A DNA stretch of 64,000 bases from contig NZ_JAQQPS010000002.1 of the NCBI RefSeq assembly GCF_036688685.1, positions 186,001 through 250,000 of the forward strand, read 5' to 3'. The notes beneath the pieces were generated by a model that saw only the letters and a program-made list of their open reading frames with translations, searched no databases and was not told the DNA's origin. A program made the position numbers and the translations under genes. The stretch comes from JALYUM01 sp036688685 (GTDB taxonomy: Bacteria > Pseudomonadota > Gammaproteobacteria > Burkholderiales > Burkholderiaceae_D). Below are positions 16,388 through 26,177 of this stretch, piece by piece (position 1 is the first letter of the stretch; each line of letters starts with the position of its first letter).

Positions 16388-18574
16388 ATGCGTTTTTCCA
16401 TTCTGGTGCCGGCAATGCTGCTGGCGCTGCACCTTTCCGCGATTGCTGCGGCCCAGGACAATGCCAGCACAGTGGCCACTGACGCGGCGAGCGATGGGTT
16501 GCGCGCTTTGTCCATGCGTAACCGGGTAGCCGAGCAGCAGCTGCAGGCGATACGGACGGTCCGCAGTCAAAAAACGGAAGAGCAGATTGCGCAAGCGGAT
16601 GTGGATGCCCTGTGCGACTACTTGCGCAAGGGTTTTGCGACATGGCATCTGCAAACGGAAGAAGAACGTGCCGCAATAACGGTCCAGGTCGATCAATTCC
16701 ACCAGCGCGCGCAGCCTGGCGTCAGCGCCTGCATGGGACGACTGGTCATGCAGCGTGGCGAGGCGGCCAGCGCCCTGCTGTGGTTTTTCAACGACGGCCT
16801 CGCTGCGGACGACCGCTTGCGTCTCGACGCGAGCTGGGCGCGCTGGTATGCCGGCCAGCACGACGACGCGCTGGATGACGCCATCGCGTACATCGCTGCC
16901 GCACGGGCCAGCGGCACCCTGGCTGCGAATGATGTCGCGCTGGCGGTATCGCTGCATGTGCGGGCCGGCAAGGCCTTGCCGGCCGGCTTGAAGAAAGCGC
17001 TGCTCGGGCCGGTCAACGACCCATGGCCGGCGCCGCTGCTGGCGTGGCAGCGTGGCGCGCTGAGCGACACTGCACTGTTCAAGTCAATCGACGGGTATGG
17101 GCCCGACGCGCGCGCGCTGGCGCTCAACGATGCCTGGTTTCACATCGGTGTGCGCCGCCTGGCCAGCCGCGACAGTGCGGGCGCGGCCCAGGCCTGGCGC
17201 TGGTATCGCATCGACGGCATCCGCGGCACGCTGCCATGCGTGCTGGCGGGCCTGGAGCGGCCCGCGCAGCTGAGCCGGGATCCCGATCTGCTCGCTGGCG
17301 CCCTTTTACTCAACGCTGGAAAATTTGCCGAGGCGGCTGCAGCCTGGCGCAAGGCGGCGCAGCGCGGCGATGTGGACGCCCAGGCCTGGCTTGGCGTTAT
17401 GCTTGCGGAAGGGTGGGGCGTGCCGCGCGATGCCAACGCAGCGCGCCAGCTGCTCGAGCCCGCTGCAAAGGCAGGCGCGGGGGTCGCGCTGGCCGAACTG
17501 GCCAAGTTGGCCTGGTCCGATCCACAGGCAGACAAAGACAAGGCGCGCGCCTTGCTCGACCAGGCCGTGTGGCTGGATTCTCCCCATGCCATGCTGTATT
17601 TGAGTCAACTGTACCGAAGCGGCACCTTGGCGCCACCGGCCGCGGACAGCGCAGCCGAACTCGAGCGCCAGGCCGCCGAACTGGATTTGAAGGACGCGCA
17701 GGGCAGGCAAGCTTTTCGCTACCTGAACGGTGTCGGCGTAGCGCGCAACGACGCGCTGGCACGCTATTGGGCGCAGCGCGCCATCGGCAGCGGGAATGAC
17801 GATGGCTATGCGGTGCTGGCGCGCCTGCTCATGCAAGGCAGCGCTGATGACCAGCGCAGCGCCATCGGCATGGTGCGCGGCCTTGCCGAAGCGGGCAATG
17901 GCGCGGCCATGCGCACCATGGGATACGCCGCCATGCGCGGCATTGGCCAGCCAGCCGACCTGGCACTGGGCCGGACGTGGTACGCCCGCGCGCAGCAGAA
18001 AGCGGGCGCCGCGCGCATGCTGGCATTCAGTGCTGCGTTGGCGAATGTAGAAAACGACGAGCCGGCAGCCTTCGATGCTATGCGTCTGGCGGCGGAAGAT
18101 GGCGACGCGGATGCCCAGTTGCGCCTGGCGGCGTGTTACAGGTACGGGCGCGGGACGCCGGTCGATGCCGTCGCTTTTGTACGCTGGGTACGCGCCGCAG
18201 CGGCCCAGGGTAACCTGGACGCCGTGAATAATTATGGCGATGCCTACGAGACGGGATTCGGCGTGCCGCGCGACATGCCGCGCGCGATGGCGCTGTACCG
18301 GCAAGCAGCACTGGCCGGCGCACCGGGTGCTTTATCCAGCCTGGCCAGCGTCCACGAAAAAGGCCTGGACACGCCGCCCAACCTGCGCCTGGCCTACACC
18401 TATGTGCTGCTGACCCAGCGCTTTATCGGCAGCAGCCCGGGAGCACCCTCGGTACAGGCACGCGCGCGCGCCATGGCGGCAAAGCTGGCGCTGCCGGAGC
18501 AAGCGCAAGCGCTTGCCGTGGCGCAGGCGTGGCAGTTGGGGCAGGCATTGCCGGGAGAGGCCGGCCTGCAATAG
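16388..18574 (+). CDS. secreted Sel1-like repeat protein
   Basis: A 728-residue exported protein. An N-terminal signal peptide (about 1-22, cleavage near AAAQDN) is followed by an alpha-helical N-terminal half. From about residue 310 onward there are Sel1-like/TPR repeats, seen as recurring 'A-x-x-G-x-x-x-A' helices with GWGVPRDANAA, GVGVARNDALA, GIGQPADLALG, GRGTPVDAVAF and GFGVPRDMPRA. Sel1 repeats are protein-interaction scaffolds, and this one would act in the periplasm. The partner is unknown. It stands 80 bases after the glycosyltransferase and may have its own promoter. Confidence 0.82.
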   Translation: MRFSILVPAMLLALHLSAIAAAQDNASTVATDAASDGLRALSMRNRVAEQQLQAIRTVRSQKTEEQIAQADVDALCDYLRKGFATWHLQTEEERAAITVQVDQFHQRAQPGVSACMGRLVMQRGEAASALLWFFNDGLAADDRLRLDASWARWYAGQHDDALDDAIAYIAAARASGTLAANDVALAVSLHVRAGKALPAGLKKALLGPVNDPWPAPLLAWQRGALSDTALFKSIDGYGPDARALALNDAWFHIGVRRLASRDSAGAAQAWRWYRIDGIRGTLPCVLAGLERPAQLSRDPDLLAGALLLNAGKFAEAAAAWRKAAQRGDVDAQAWLGVMLAEGWGVPRDANAARQLLEPAAKAGAGVALAELAKLAWSDPQADKDKARALLDQAVWLDSPHAMLYLSQLYRSGTLAPPAADSAAELERQAAELDLKDAQGRQAFRYLNGVGVARNDALARYWAQRAIGSGNDDGYAVLARLLMQGSADDQRSAIGMVRGLAEAGNGAAMRTMGYAAMRGIGQPADLALGRTWYARAQQKAGAARMLAFSAALANVENDEPAAFDAMRLAAEDGDADAQLRLAACYRYGRGTPVDAVAFVRWVRAAAAQGNLDAVNNYGDAYETGFGVPRDMPRAMALYRQAALAGAPGALSSLASVHEKGLDTPPNLRLAYTYVLLTQRFIGSSPGAPSVQARARAMAAKLALPEQAQALAVAQAWQLGQALPGEAGLQ

Positions 18575-18627
18575 GCCTATCCTGCGCCAGGCGCGTGATG
18601 GAAACGCTTACCTGCTTACTTTACTGC

Positions 18628-19008
18628 TTACTTCAGCCCGCCCGCGCTGGTGAAATGGCGCCGTGCGTAGGTCAGCAACTGGCCGTCCGACGGATGATCG
18701 ACCGTTTCGACCGCCTTGATATTGTCGGCGACAGCCGGTACCTTGGCGCTCAGGTATTTGACGAAGGCGGTCTTTTCCTGGGCTGGGCCGACCACCAGGA
18801 TTTGCTGGGCATTGCTCAATGCGCCGGCGATGTCATTGTAAAAGGCGGTGTTGTCGTCTTCGTTGGCGTGCGTATCGGCGTGGTTCTGCTTCGGGTGCGG
18901 ATGGGTCGAATGCGTTTTCAGCGCTTCCGATTCCGATGCATCTTTATCGAAGTGGATGATTTGGGCTTTGGTGTGGTCGAGCCAGACGACGGCGTTATTG
19001 AATGTCAT
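18628..19008 (-). CDS. small release-factor-like (baeRF/'translational machinery') protein
   Basis: A 126-residue cytoplasmic protein. The start at 19008 (MTFNNAVVWLDHTKAQIIHF) is preferred over an upstream start at 19116. It follows an AGAAAG ribosome-binding stretch, and the extra N-terminus would be low-complexity. The opening WLDHTKAQIIHF and the C-terminal QILVVGPAQEKTAFVKYL plus VETVDHPSDGQLL resemble the short bacterial eRF1-domain-2-like proteins often called host-attachment or translational-machinery proteins. A His-rich linker lies in between. Function is uncharacterised. The gene converges with the Sel1 protein and diverges from the UvrA paralogue. Confidence 0.72.
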   Translation of the reverse strand: MTFNNAVVWLDHTKAQIIHFDKDASESEALKTHSTHPHPKQNHADTHANEDDNTAFYNDIAGALSNAQQILVVGPAQEKTAFVKYLSAKVPAVADNIKAVETVDHPSDGQLLTYARRHFTSAGGLK

Positions 19009-19197
19009 GTTTTTCTTTCTAATGAAACTGCGTGAACTCGATGTCGAGCATGCAACCACTATGCGCGCTGGCCTGGCGTCAGTCGGTTCGGTACTGCACC
19101 GCCATGCGCTATTCATGGATCAGCGTGTGTCACCGCACAGTAACCGTTCGGCAGCTTTGTTGTAATACCGGCATCAGAAATCAATCGCGGGCCAGGC

Positions 19198-21771
19198 ATG
19201 CGCAATTCCATCAGTAATAAGCCAGGCTTCGTGCGCGTGCGCGGCGCGCGCGAGCACAATCTTAAAAATGTCAGCCTCGAGATCCCGCGCGATGCGCTGG
19301 TGGTGTTCACCGGCGTGTCCGGCTCCGGCAAATCGTCGCTGGCGTTCGGCACGCTGTATGCGGAGGCGCAGCGGCGTTACCTCGAATCGGTGTCGCCCTA
19401 CGCGCGTCGGCTGTTTCACCAGATGGCGGTGCCCGATGTCGACCAGATCGACGGCTTGCCGCCGGCCGTCGCGCTGCAGCAGCAACGCGGCGCAGCCACC
19501 ACCCGCTCGTCGGTGGGCAGCGTCAGCACGCTGGCCAACTCGGTGCGCATGCTGTACTCCCGCGCCGGCGTCTATCCAAAGGGCCAGGACATCATTTACG
19601 CAGAAGGGTTTTCGCCCAACACGCCGGAGGGCGCCTGTCCCGAATGCTCGGGGCTGGGGCGCGTCTACCAGGTAACCGAGCAGTCGCTGGTACCGGACGA
19701 TACGCTCACCATCCGCGAGCGGGCAGTGGCCGCCTGGCCGCCGGCCTGGCACGGTCAGAACCTGCGCGATATCCTCGTCACGCTGGGCTATGACGTCGAT
19801 ACGCCATGGCGCGATTTGCCGAAAAAGGACCGCGACTGGATCCTGTGGACCGATGAAACGCCCACCGTCCCGGTGTACGGCGGCCTGACGCCCGAAGAGA
19901 CGAAGCGCGCCCTGAAACGCAAGGAAACACCGAGCTACCAGGGCACCTTCAGCGGCGCGCGCCGCTACGTGATGCAGACCTTCGCCAACACCGAAAGTGC
20001 ATCGATGAAAAAGCGTGTGGCGCGCTATATGGTCAGCACGGAATGCCCGTTATGTCACGGCAAACTGCTGCGCCAGGAGGCGCTGTCAGTGACCTTTGCC
20101 GGCCTCGATATCGCCGACATCGCGCGCCTGCCGCTGGCCAGCCTGGCGGCGCTGCTCGCGCCGTACGCCGACGGCACGGCCCGCATCGACGCTGCCCATG
20201 CAAAAGCGCATCCGGAACAGGTGATCGTCACCCAGCGCATCGCCGCCGACCTGGTGGCGCGCCTGCAGGTGCTGCTCGACCTGGGCCTGGGCTACCTGGC
20301 GCTCGAGCGCAGCACCCCGACCTTGTCTCCTGGCGAACTCCAGCGCCTGCGCCTGGCAACACAGGTGCGCTCGAACCTGTTCGGCGTGGTGTACGTGCTC
20401 GATGAACCGTCGGCTGGCCTGCACCCGGCCGATACCGAAGCGCTGTTGACCGCGCTGGCGCAATTGAAGGCGTCCGGCAATTCGCTGTTCGTCGTCGAAC
20501 ATGCCATCGACGTGATCCGCCACGCCGACTGGATTGTCGACGTCGGCCCGGCCGCTGGCGAGCAGGGCGGCGACATTTTATATAGTGGCGAGCCGGAAGG
20601 CTTGCGCAAGGTCGCCGCCTCGCAGACGCGGCGCTACCTGTTCGACGTGGCGCCGCCGGCAGAGCGCACGCCGCGCACGCCCACCGGCTGGCTGAAACTC
20701 GACGGCGTCACGCGCAACAATCTGAAGCAGATGGCGGTCGCTTTCCCGCTGGGCGTGTTGACCAGCGTGGTGGGTGTGTCCGGCTCCGGCAAGTCGAGCC
20801 TGGTCAGCCAGGTGCTGGTCGACCTGGTCAGCCAGGGCCTGGGCCAGGCCGGCCCGGCGCCGGAAGCCGAGGAAGTGGACGACCTTGAGCAGGAAGCGAC
20901 CATCGCCACCGAGGGACGCATCGTCTCGGGCCTGGACGGCGTGCGCCGCCTGGTGCGGGTCGACCAGCGTCCAATCGGCCGCACACCGCGCTCGAACCTG
21001 GCCACCTACACCGGCCTGTTCGACCAGGTGCGCAAGCTGTTCGCGGCCACCAAGATGGCCAAGGCGCGGCGCTACGACGCCGGGCGCTTTTCCTTCAATG
21101 TCGCCAAGGGCCGCTGCGAACACTGCCTCGGCGAAGGCTCCGTCATGGTCGAGCTGCTGTTCCTGCCGAGCGTGTACGCGCCGTGCCCCACCTGCGGCGG
21201 CGCCCGCTACAACGCCCAGACCCTGGAAGTGACCTATCAGGAGAAGAACATCGCCGAGGTGCTGGCGCTGACAGTCGACGCCGCCTTCGATTTCTTTGCC
21301 GGTGAAGCGCTGGTCGCACGCGCGCTGGAAACACTGCGCGAAGTTGGACTCGGTTATCTGCGCCTGGGCCAGCCGGCCACCGAGCTGTCCGGCGGCGAGG
21401 CCCAGCGCATCAAGTTGGCCACCGAACTGCAGCGCGCCAGCCGCGGCAACATGCTGTATATCCTCGACGAACCGACCACCGGGCTGCATCCGTCCGACGT
21501 CGACCGCCTGGTGCTGCAGCTCGATCGCCTGGTCGAGGCCGGTAACACGGTGATTGTGGTCGAGCACACCATGCGCGTGGTAGCGGCCTGTGACTGGGTC
21601 ATCGACATCGGCCCGGGGGCGGGCGATCTGGGCGGTACAGTGGTGGCGCAGGGGCCGCCACGGGTAGTGGCCGACAGCACGGAAAGCCGGACGGCACCGT
21701 ACCTGCAGCCGTATTTGCCAGCGCATGTTGCTCCAAGCAAATCAAATGTGAAGGCAAAGCGCGCCGCCTGA
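19198..21771 (+). CDS. UvrA-like excinuclease ABC subunit A paralogue (short, UvrA2 type)
   Basis: An 857-residue tandem ABC ATPase. NBD1 has Walker A GVSGSGKSS (K45), the atypical signature LSPGELQRLRLATQ, and Walker B VVYVLDEPSAGLHP. NBD2 has GVSGSGKSSL, LSGGEAQRIKLATEL and MLYILDEPTTGLHP. Zinc-type CxxC pairs are visible in CPECSGLG, CPLCHGK, CEHCLGEG and CPTCGGARY. Canonical UvrA is about 940 residues with a UvrB-binding insertion. This copy is about 80 residues shorter, as in UvrA2-type proteins linked to DNA-drug tolerance. No uvrB or uvrC is nearby and no LexA box was seen upstream. The genome probably has a canonical uvrA elsewhere. Confidence 0.85.
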   Translation: MRNSISNKPGFVRVRGAREHNLKNVSLEIPRDALVVFTGVSGSGKSSLAFGTLYAEAQRRYLESVSPYARRLFHQMAVPDVDQIDGLPPAVALQQQRGAATTRSSVGSVSTLANSVRMLYSRAGVYPKGQDIIYAEGFSPNTPEGACPECSGLGRVYQVTEQSLVPDDTLTIRERAVAAWPPAWHGQNLRDILVTLGYDVDTPWRDLPKKDRDWILWTDETPTVPVYGGLTPEETKRALKRKETPSYQGTFSGARRYVMQTFANTESASMKKRVARYMVSTECPLCHGKLLRQEALSVTFAGLDIADIARLPLASLAALLAPYADGTARIDAAHAKAHPEQVIVTQRIAADLVARLQVLLDLGLGYLALERSTPTLSPGELQRLRLATQVRSNLFGVVYVLDEPSAGLHPADTEALLTALAQLKASGNSLFVVEHAIDVIRHADWIVDVGPAAGEQGGDILYSGEPEGLRKVAASQTRRYLFDVAPPAERTPRTPTGWLKLDGVTRNNLKQMAVAFPLGVLTSVVGVSGSGKSSLVSQVLVDLVSQGLGQAGPAPEAEEVDDLEQEATIATEGRIVSGLDGVRRLVRVDQRPIGRTPRSNLATYTGLFDQVRKLFAATKMAKARRYDAGRFSFNVAKGRCEHCLGEGSVMVELLFLPSVYAPCPTCGGARYNAQTLEVTYQEKNIAEVLALTVDAAFDFFAGEALVARALETLREVGLGYLRLGQPATELSGGEAQRIKLATELQRASRGNMLYILDEPTTGLHPSDVDRLVLQLDRLVEAGNTVIVVEHTMRVVAACDWVIDIGPGAGDLGGTVVAQGPPRVVADSTESRTAPYLQPYLPAHVAPSKSNVKAKRAA

Positions 21772-21841
21772 CACGTTTGAGCCGGGCGGGGCGGATATTT
21801 GCGTTACACTCGAACTATTTTTCTCATCAAGAATCGATCGC

Positions 21842-24800
21842 ATGCCCGGGAAATCCATCGACCAAACGCAGTTCCAACGTATTCTGACGCGCAATGTCGC
21901 CCTGCCTCTGGTGGTGGGGGTCATGAGCGCACTGGTGTTCGTTGGCATCATTGTTTATCTGATCAGCGTCCTGAACTGGGTGGAGCACTCGGAAAAGGTG
22001 ATCGGCAATGCGACCGAAGTGAGTAAGCTGTCGTCGGACATGGAGACCGGCTTGCGCGGCTACCTGATCACCGACGACGAGAACTTCCTCGCGCCCTACC
22101 TGGTGGCGCGTCCGCGCATTGAACGTGAAATGACCGCGCTCGAGCAATTGGTGTCAGACAACCCGAATCAGGTCGAGCGGGTCGTCAAGGCGCGTGCCGC
22201 ACATCAGGAATGGGCCAGGTTCGCCGATGAAATGATCCAGCGCCGCCGTGACAAGCGCGATTATGTCGAGCTGGTCAAGAGCGGTCGCGGCAAGGTGCTG
22301 ACCGACGAAATGCGGCGTCAGTTCCAAGGCTTCCTGGAAGTCGAGCGCGGCCTGCTCCAGCAACGCAACGAGTCGTCGCGCGTTGTGACCGGCTGGTCGG
22401 TAGGACTGTACATGCTGTTCAGCCTGATCGTGGGTGGCTTGCTGGCCCTGTTCGGCCGGCGCGAACTGCTGCGCCTGTCGAATTCGTACTCGGAAGCGCT
22501 GGCCCGGCAGGAAGAGCACAATGCGTTCCTCGGTCACCAGGCGTGGCTGCGCACGGGGCAATCCGAATTGTCGACCCGCAGCGCCGGTCACAATACGGCG
22601 CGGCCCCTGTCCGAGGCCGTACTCGACTATGTTGCGCGCTACCTGGAAGCCTCGGTGGGCGCGATGTATATCCGCGACGAGCAGGGCGCGCTGCGCCGCA
22701 GCGGCACTTACGGTTTCCCGCCGGACGAACCGAGCGGCATGTCGTTCCGCGGCGCCGAATCGCTGGTCGGCCAGGCGGCGCAGGAAAACCGCGTCATCAC
22801 CCTGGCTGACGTGCCGCCCGATTACATCAAGATCAACTCCGGCCTGGGGCAGAGCGCGCCACGCAACGTGTTGATCGCGCCGTTCAGCCATGAAGGCAAG
22901 GTCAACGGCGTGGTCGAAATCGGCTTCCTGCACAGCATCCGCGCGCGCGACCGCGAATTTGTGACGTTGATCGGTGAAGCGGTGGGCGCCTCGGTGAATG
23001 CCGCGCAGTATCGCCAGAAACTCCAGGAAGTGCTGTCGGAAACCCAGGCTCTGAATGAAGAATTGCAGGTTCAGCAGGAAGAGCTGCGCACCGCCAACGA
23101 AGAGCTGGAAGAGCAATCGCGCGCGCTGGAAGCGTCGCAGTCGAGCCTGGAAAACCAGCAAGCCGAACTGGAGCAGACCAACGACCAGCTGGCCGAACAG
23201 GCGCTCAATCTCGACACCAAGAATGCGGCGCTGACCGAAGCCCAGGAACTGCTGCGCCAGCGCGCGGTGGAACTGGAACGCTCAAGCCGCTACAAGTCCG
23301 AATTCCTGGCGAACATGTCGCACGAGCTGCGCACACCGTTGAACAGCTCGCTGATTCTGGCCAAATTGCTGGCCGACAATAGCAGCGGCAACCTGAACGA
23401 CGAGCAAATCCGCTTTGCCCAGACCATTTATTCGGCCGGCAATGATTTGCTGCACCTGATCAACGACATCCTCGATATCTCCAAGGTCGAGGCCGGCAAG
23501 CTGGAGCTGGTGGTGGAAGATTTGCCGCTGCGCCGCGTGGTCGAAAACCTGGGCCACACCTTCGGACCGATGGCCAAGCAGAAGCAGTTGACGTTCACCG
23601 CCACAGTGGACGCGAATGTGCCGTTGACGATCAACACCGATCGCCAGCGCCTCGAGCAGGTACTCAAAAACCTGTTGTCGAATGCCGTCAAATTCACCGA
23701 GACGGGTGCGGTCAGCCTGACGGTGTCGACCGTTGACGGCGACTGGATCCGCTTCGCCGTGCGCGATTCGGGCATCGGTATCGCACCCGATCAGCAAGAT
23801 AAGATTTTCGATGCCTTCCACCAGGCCGACGGCACCACCAGCCGCCGCTTCGGCGGCACCGGCCTGGGCCTGTCGATTTCGCGCGATCTGACAGCGCTGC
23901 TGGGCGGTTCCGTGGAGGTGAGCAGTACGCCAGGCGAGGGTAGCGTGTTCACCTTGACCTTGCCGGCGAATATCGATACCGGTGCGACCACGCCGCCAGT
24001 GCCGGCGCCGGTGCCGGCGCCGCGCGCGCGCGCCCCTGCGGCGCCAGTCCAGGCGAGCGCGGCGCCGGCCACCAAGGAGCAGGCGCACGTGTCGTTCCCG
24101 GACGACCGCAACAAGCTGTCCGCCGGCCAGCGCACGGTGCTGGTGATCGAAGATGAAGCGGCGTTCGCGCACATCCTGTACGACCTGGCGCACGACCTCA
24201 AGTACCGCTGCCTGGTAGCCCTGACCGCCGGCGAAGGCCTGGAGCTGGCAAGCACCCACACGCCCGACGCGATCCTGCTCGACATGCGCCTGCCGGATCG
24301 CTCCGGCCTGTCCGTGTTGCAGTTGCTCAAAGACAGCCCGGAGACGCGCCATATTCCCGTGCACGTGGTGTCGTCGGCCGACAATGCCGGCGAAGCCTTG
24401 CACCTGGGCGCCATCGGCTACGCGCTGAAGCCGGCGTCACGCGCCGACCTTGAAGCGGTGTTCCGCAAGCTGGAAGAAAAATCAGCGCAAAAGATCAAGC
24501 GCGTGCTGCTGGTGGAAGACGATGAGCGCCAGCGCGAAAGCGTGATGGCGCTGATTGCTGACGCCGACGTGGAAATTTCCGCGGTCGGCACCGGCGGCGA
24601 AGCGCTCAAGCTGCTGGCGAGCGAAATATTCGACTGTATGGTGATTGACCTCAAACTGCCGGACATGATGGGCAACGAACTGCTGCAACGGATGTCTCAC
24701 GAAGAGATCTGCTCGTTCCCGCCCGTGATCGTCTACACCGGTCGCAACCTCACGCGCGACGAAGAAGCGGATCTGTTGAAGTACTCGCGCTCGATCATCA

Positions 24801-25312
24801 TCAAGGGCGCGCGTTCGCCGGAGCGCTTGCTCGACGAAGTGACCTTGTTCCTGCATAAGGTTGAGTCACAACTGTCGTCCGAGCGCCAGACCATGCTCAA
24901 AACTGTGCGGGGGCGCGACCGCGTGTTCGACGGGCGCACGATCTTGCTGGTCGACGACGATGTGCGCAATGTGTTTGCCTTGACCGCCGCACTGGAGCAG
25001 CGTGGCGCCAAGATTGTGGTGGGGCGCAATGGTTTCGAAGCCATCGCGCGCCTCGATGAAGTGGACGCAATCGACCTGGTGTTGATGGACGTGATGATGC
25101 CCGGCATGGATGGACTGGAAGCGACGCGCCGTATTCGCGCCGATGGCCGCTTCAACCGCCTGCCCATCATCGCCATCACCGCCAAGGCGATGAAAGATGA
25201 CCAGGAACAGTGTCTCGCGGCAGGTGCCAACGATTACCTGGCCAAGCCGATTGACCTGACGCGCCTTTACTCGCTGTTGCGTGTCTGGATGCCGAACCTG
25301 GAGCGCATTTGA
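21842..25312 (+). CDS. hybrid sensor histidine kinase (CHASE3-GAF-coiled coil-HisKA-HATPase-REC x3)
   Basis: An 1156-residue membrane sensor kinase. Transmembrane helices at about 18-42 and 181-205 flank a CHASE3-like periplasmic four-helix domain, which contains METGLRGYLIT. A GAF domain (about 250-385) and a long Gln/Glu-rich coiled coil (about 395-490) follow. The HisKA phosphoacceptor is H494 in NMSHELRTPLN, and the ATPase domain has FGGTGLGLSI. Three receiver domains begin near residues 764, 885 and 1033. REC3 carries DDD and LMDVMMPGMDG; REC1 and REC2 also keep acceptor Asp residues. Its stop overlaps the cheR-like gene by 4 bases. It heads a signalling operon with CheR, CheB and a second kinase. 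The stimulus is unknown. Confidence 0.9.
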   Translation: MPGKSIDQTQFQRILTRNVALPLVVGVMSALVFVGIIVYLISVLNWVEHSEKVIGNATEVSKLSSDMETGLRGYLITDDENFLAPYLVARPRIEREMTALEQLVSDNPNQVERVVKARAAHQEWARFADEMIQRRRDKRDYVELVKSGRGKVLTDEMRRQFQGFLEVERGLLQQRNESSRVVTGWSVGLYMLFSLIVGGLLALFGRRELLRLSNSYSEALARQEEHNAFLGHQAWLRTGQSELSTRSAGHNTARPLSEAVLDYVARYLEASVGAMYIRDEQGALRRSGTYGFPPDEPSGMSFRGAESLVGQAAQENRVITLADVPPDYIKINSGLGQSAPRNVLIAPFSHEGKVNGVVEIGFLHSIRARDREFVTLIGEAVGASVNAAQYRQKLQEVLSETQALNEELQVQQEELRTANEELEEQSRALEASQSSLENQQAELEQTNDQLAEQALNLDTKNAALTEAQELLRQRAVELERSSRYKSEFLANMSHELRTPLNSSLILAKLLADNSSGNLNDEQIRFAQTIYSAGNDLLHLINDILDISKVEAGKLELVVEDLPLRRVVENLGHTFGPMAKQKQLTFTATVDANVPLTINTDRQRLEQVLKNLLSNAVKFTETGAVSLTVSTVDGDWIRFAVRDSGIGIAPDQQDKIFDAFHQADGTTSRRFGGTGLGLSISRDLTALLGGSVEVSSTPGEGSVFTLTLPANIDTGATTPPVPAPVPAPRARAPAAPVQASAAPATKEQAHVSFPDDRNKLSAGQRTVLVIEDEAAFAHILYDLAHDLKYRCLVALTAGEGLELASTHTPDAILLDMRLPDRSGLSVLQLLKDSPETRHIPVHVVSSADNAGEALHLGAIGYALKPASRADLEAVFRKLEEKSAQKIKRVLLVEDDERQRESVMALIADADVEISAVGTGGEALKLLASEIFDCMVIDLKLPDMMGNELLQRMSHEEICSFPPVIVYTGRNLTRDEEADLLKYSRSIIIKGARSPERLLDEVTLFLHKVESQLSSERQTMLKTVRGRDRVFDGRTILLVDDDVRNVFALTAALEQRGAKIVVGRNGFEAIARLDEVDAIDLVLMDVMMPGMDGLEATRRIRADGRFNRLPIIAITAKAMKDDQEQCLAAGANDYLAKPIDLTRLYSLLRVWMPNLERI

Positions 25313-26142
25313 GCGATCAACACCATCACGATGTCGACATTGAACTGAGGATGCTGATCGAAGCGGTCTACCTCAAGTACAACTACGACTTTCGCGATTA
25401 CACGGGCGCCTCGCAAAAGCGCAGGGTATTGCATGCTTTGGCGGAAATGAAATGCGCCACCGTATCGGCGTTGCAATCGCGCGTCATGCACGAACCGACC
25501 GCCTTTGCGCAGCTGTTGCAGTACCTGACGATTCCCGTCACCGAGATGTTCCGCGACCCCGAGTACTTCGCGGCGCTGCGCAGCCAGGTGGTGCCGCTGC
25601 TGGAAACCTATCCCTCGCTCAAGGTCTGGGTGGCGGGCTGCAGCACGGGCGAGGAAGTGTATTCGATGGCCATCATGCTGCATGAAGAGGGGCTGCTTGA
25701 GCGTACCTTGATCTACGCCACCGACATCAACCAGACGTCCCTCGACGCGGCGCGGCGTGGCGTCTTCAACCTCGACAAGATGCGCCTGTACACCGAGAAC
25801 TACCAGAAGGCGGGCGGCAAGCGGGCGTTCTCCGATTACTACACGGCGGCCTACGATGGCGCCTTGTTCGACCGCTTCCTGACCGAGAATGTGACTTTCG
25901 CTGATCACAGCCTGTCGACCGACAGTGTGTTTGCCGAGACGCATCTGGTAAGCTGCCGCAACGTCATGATTTATTTTAATAAACGCCTGCAAGATCGCGT
26001 GCTTGGCCTGTTTCACGATTCGCTGTGCCACCGTGGTTTTCTCGGACTGGGCACCAAGGAAAGCCTCGAGTTTTCCAGCTACGCGTCGCGCTTTGACGTG
26101 GTGGCGCGGCGTGAGCGCGTGTACCGCAAAAGCGCGCAGTGA
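25309..26142 (+). CDS. CheR-type protein-glutamate methyltransferase
   Basis: A 277-residue SAM-dependent CheR methyltransferase. The helical N-terminal domain is followed by the SAM motif VWVAGCSTGEEVYSMA and by DINQTSLDAARRG. The CRNVMIYF motif and a C-terminal FLGLGTKESLEF complete the family pattern. Translation starts at TTG (25309), overlapping the upstream TGA. GGAG five bases before the TTG supports this start and implies coupling. CheR normally methylates chemoreceptor glutamates using SAM. No chemoreceptor is encoded in the operon, so the substrate may be the neighbouring kinase coiled coil or a remote receptor. Confidence 0.88.
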   Translation: MSDQHHHDVDIELRMLIEAVYLKYNYDFRDYTGASQKRRVLHALAEMKCATVSALQSRVMHEPTAFAQLLQYLTIPVTEMFRDPEYFAALRSQVVPLLETYPSLKVWVAGCSTGEEVYSMAIMLHEEGLLERTLIYATDINQTSLDAARRGVFNLDKMRLYTENYQKAGGKRAFSDYYTAAYDGALFDRFLTENVTFADHSLSTDSVFAETHLVSCRNVMIYFNKRLQDRVLGLFHDSLCHRGFLGLGTKESLEFSSYASRFDVVARRERVYRKSAQ

Positions 26143-26177
26143 TATGCCGGTGAAATACGAACAGTGAGTGCTGCACC

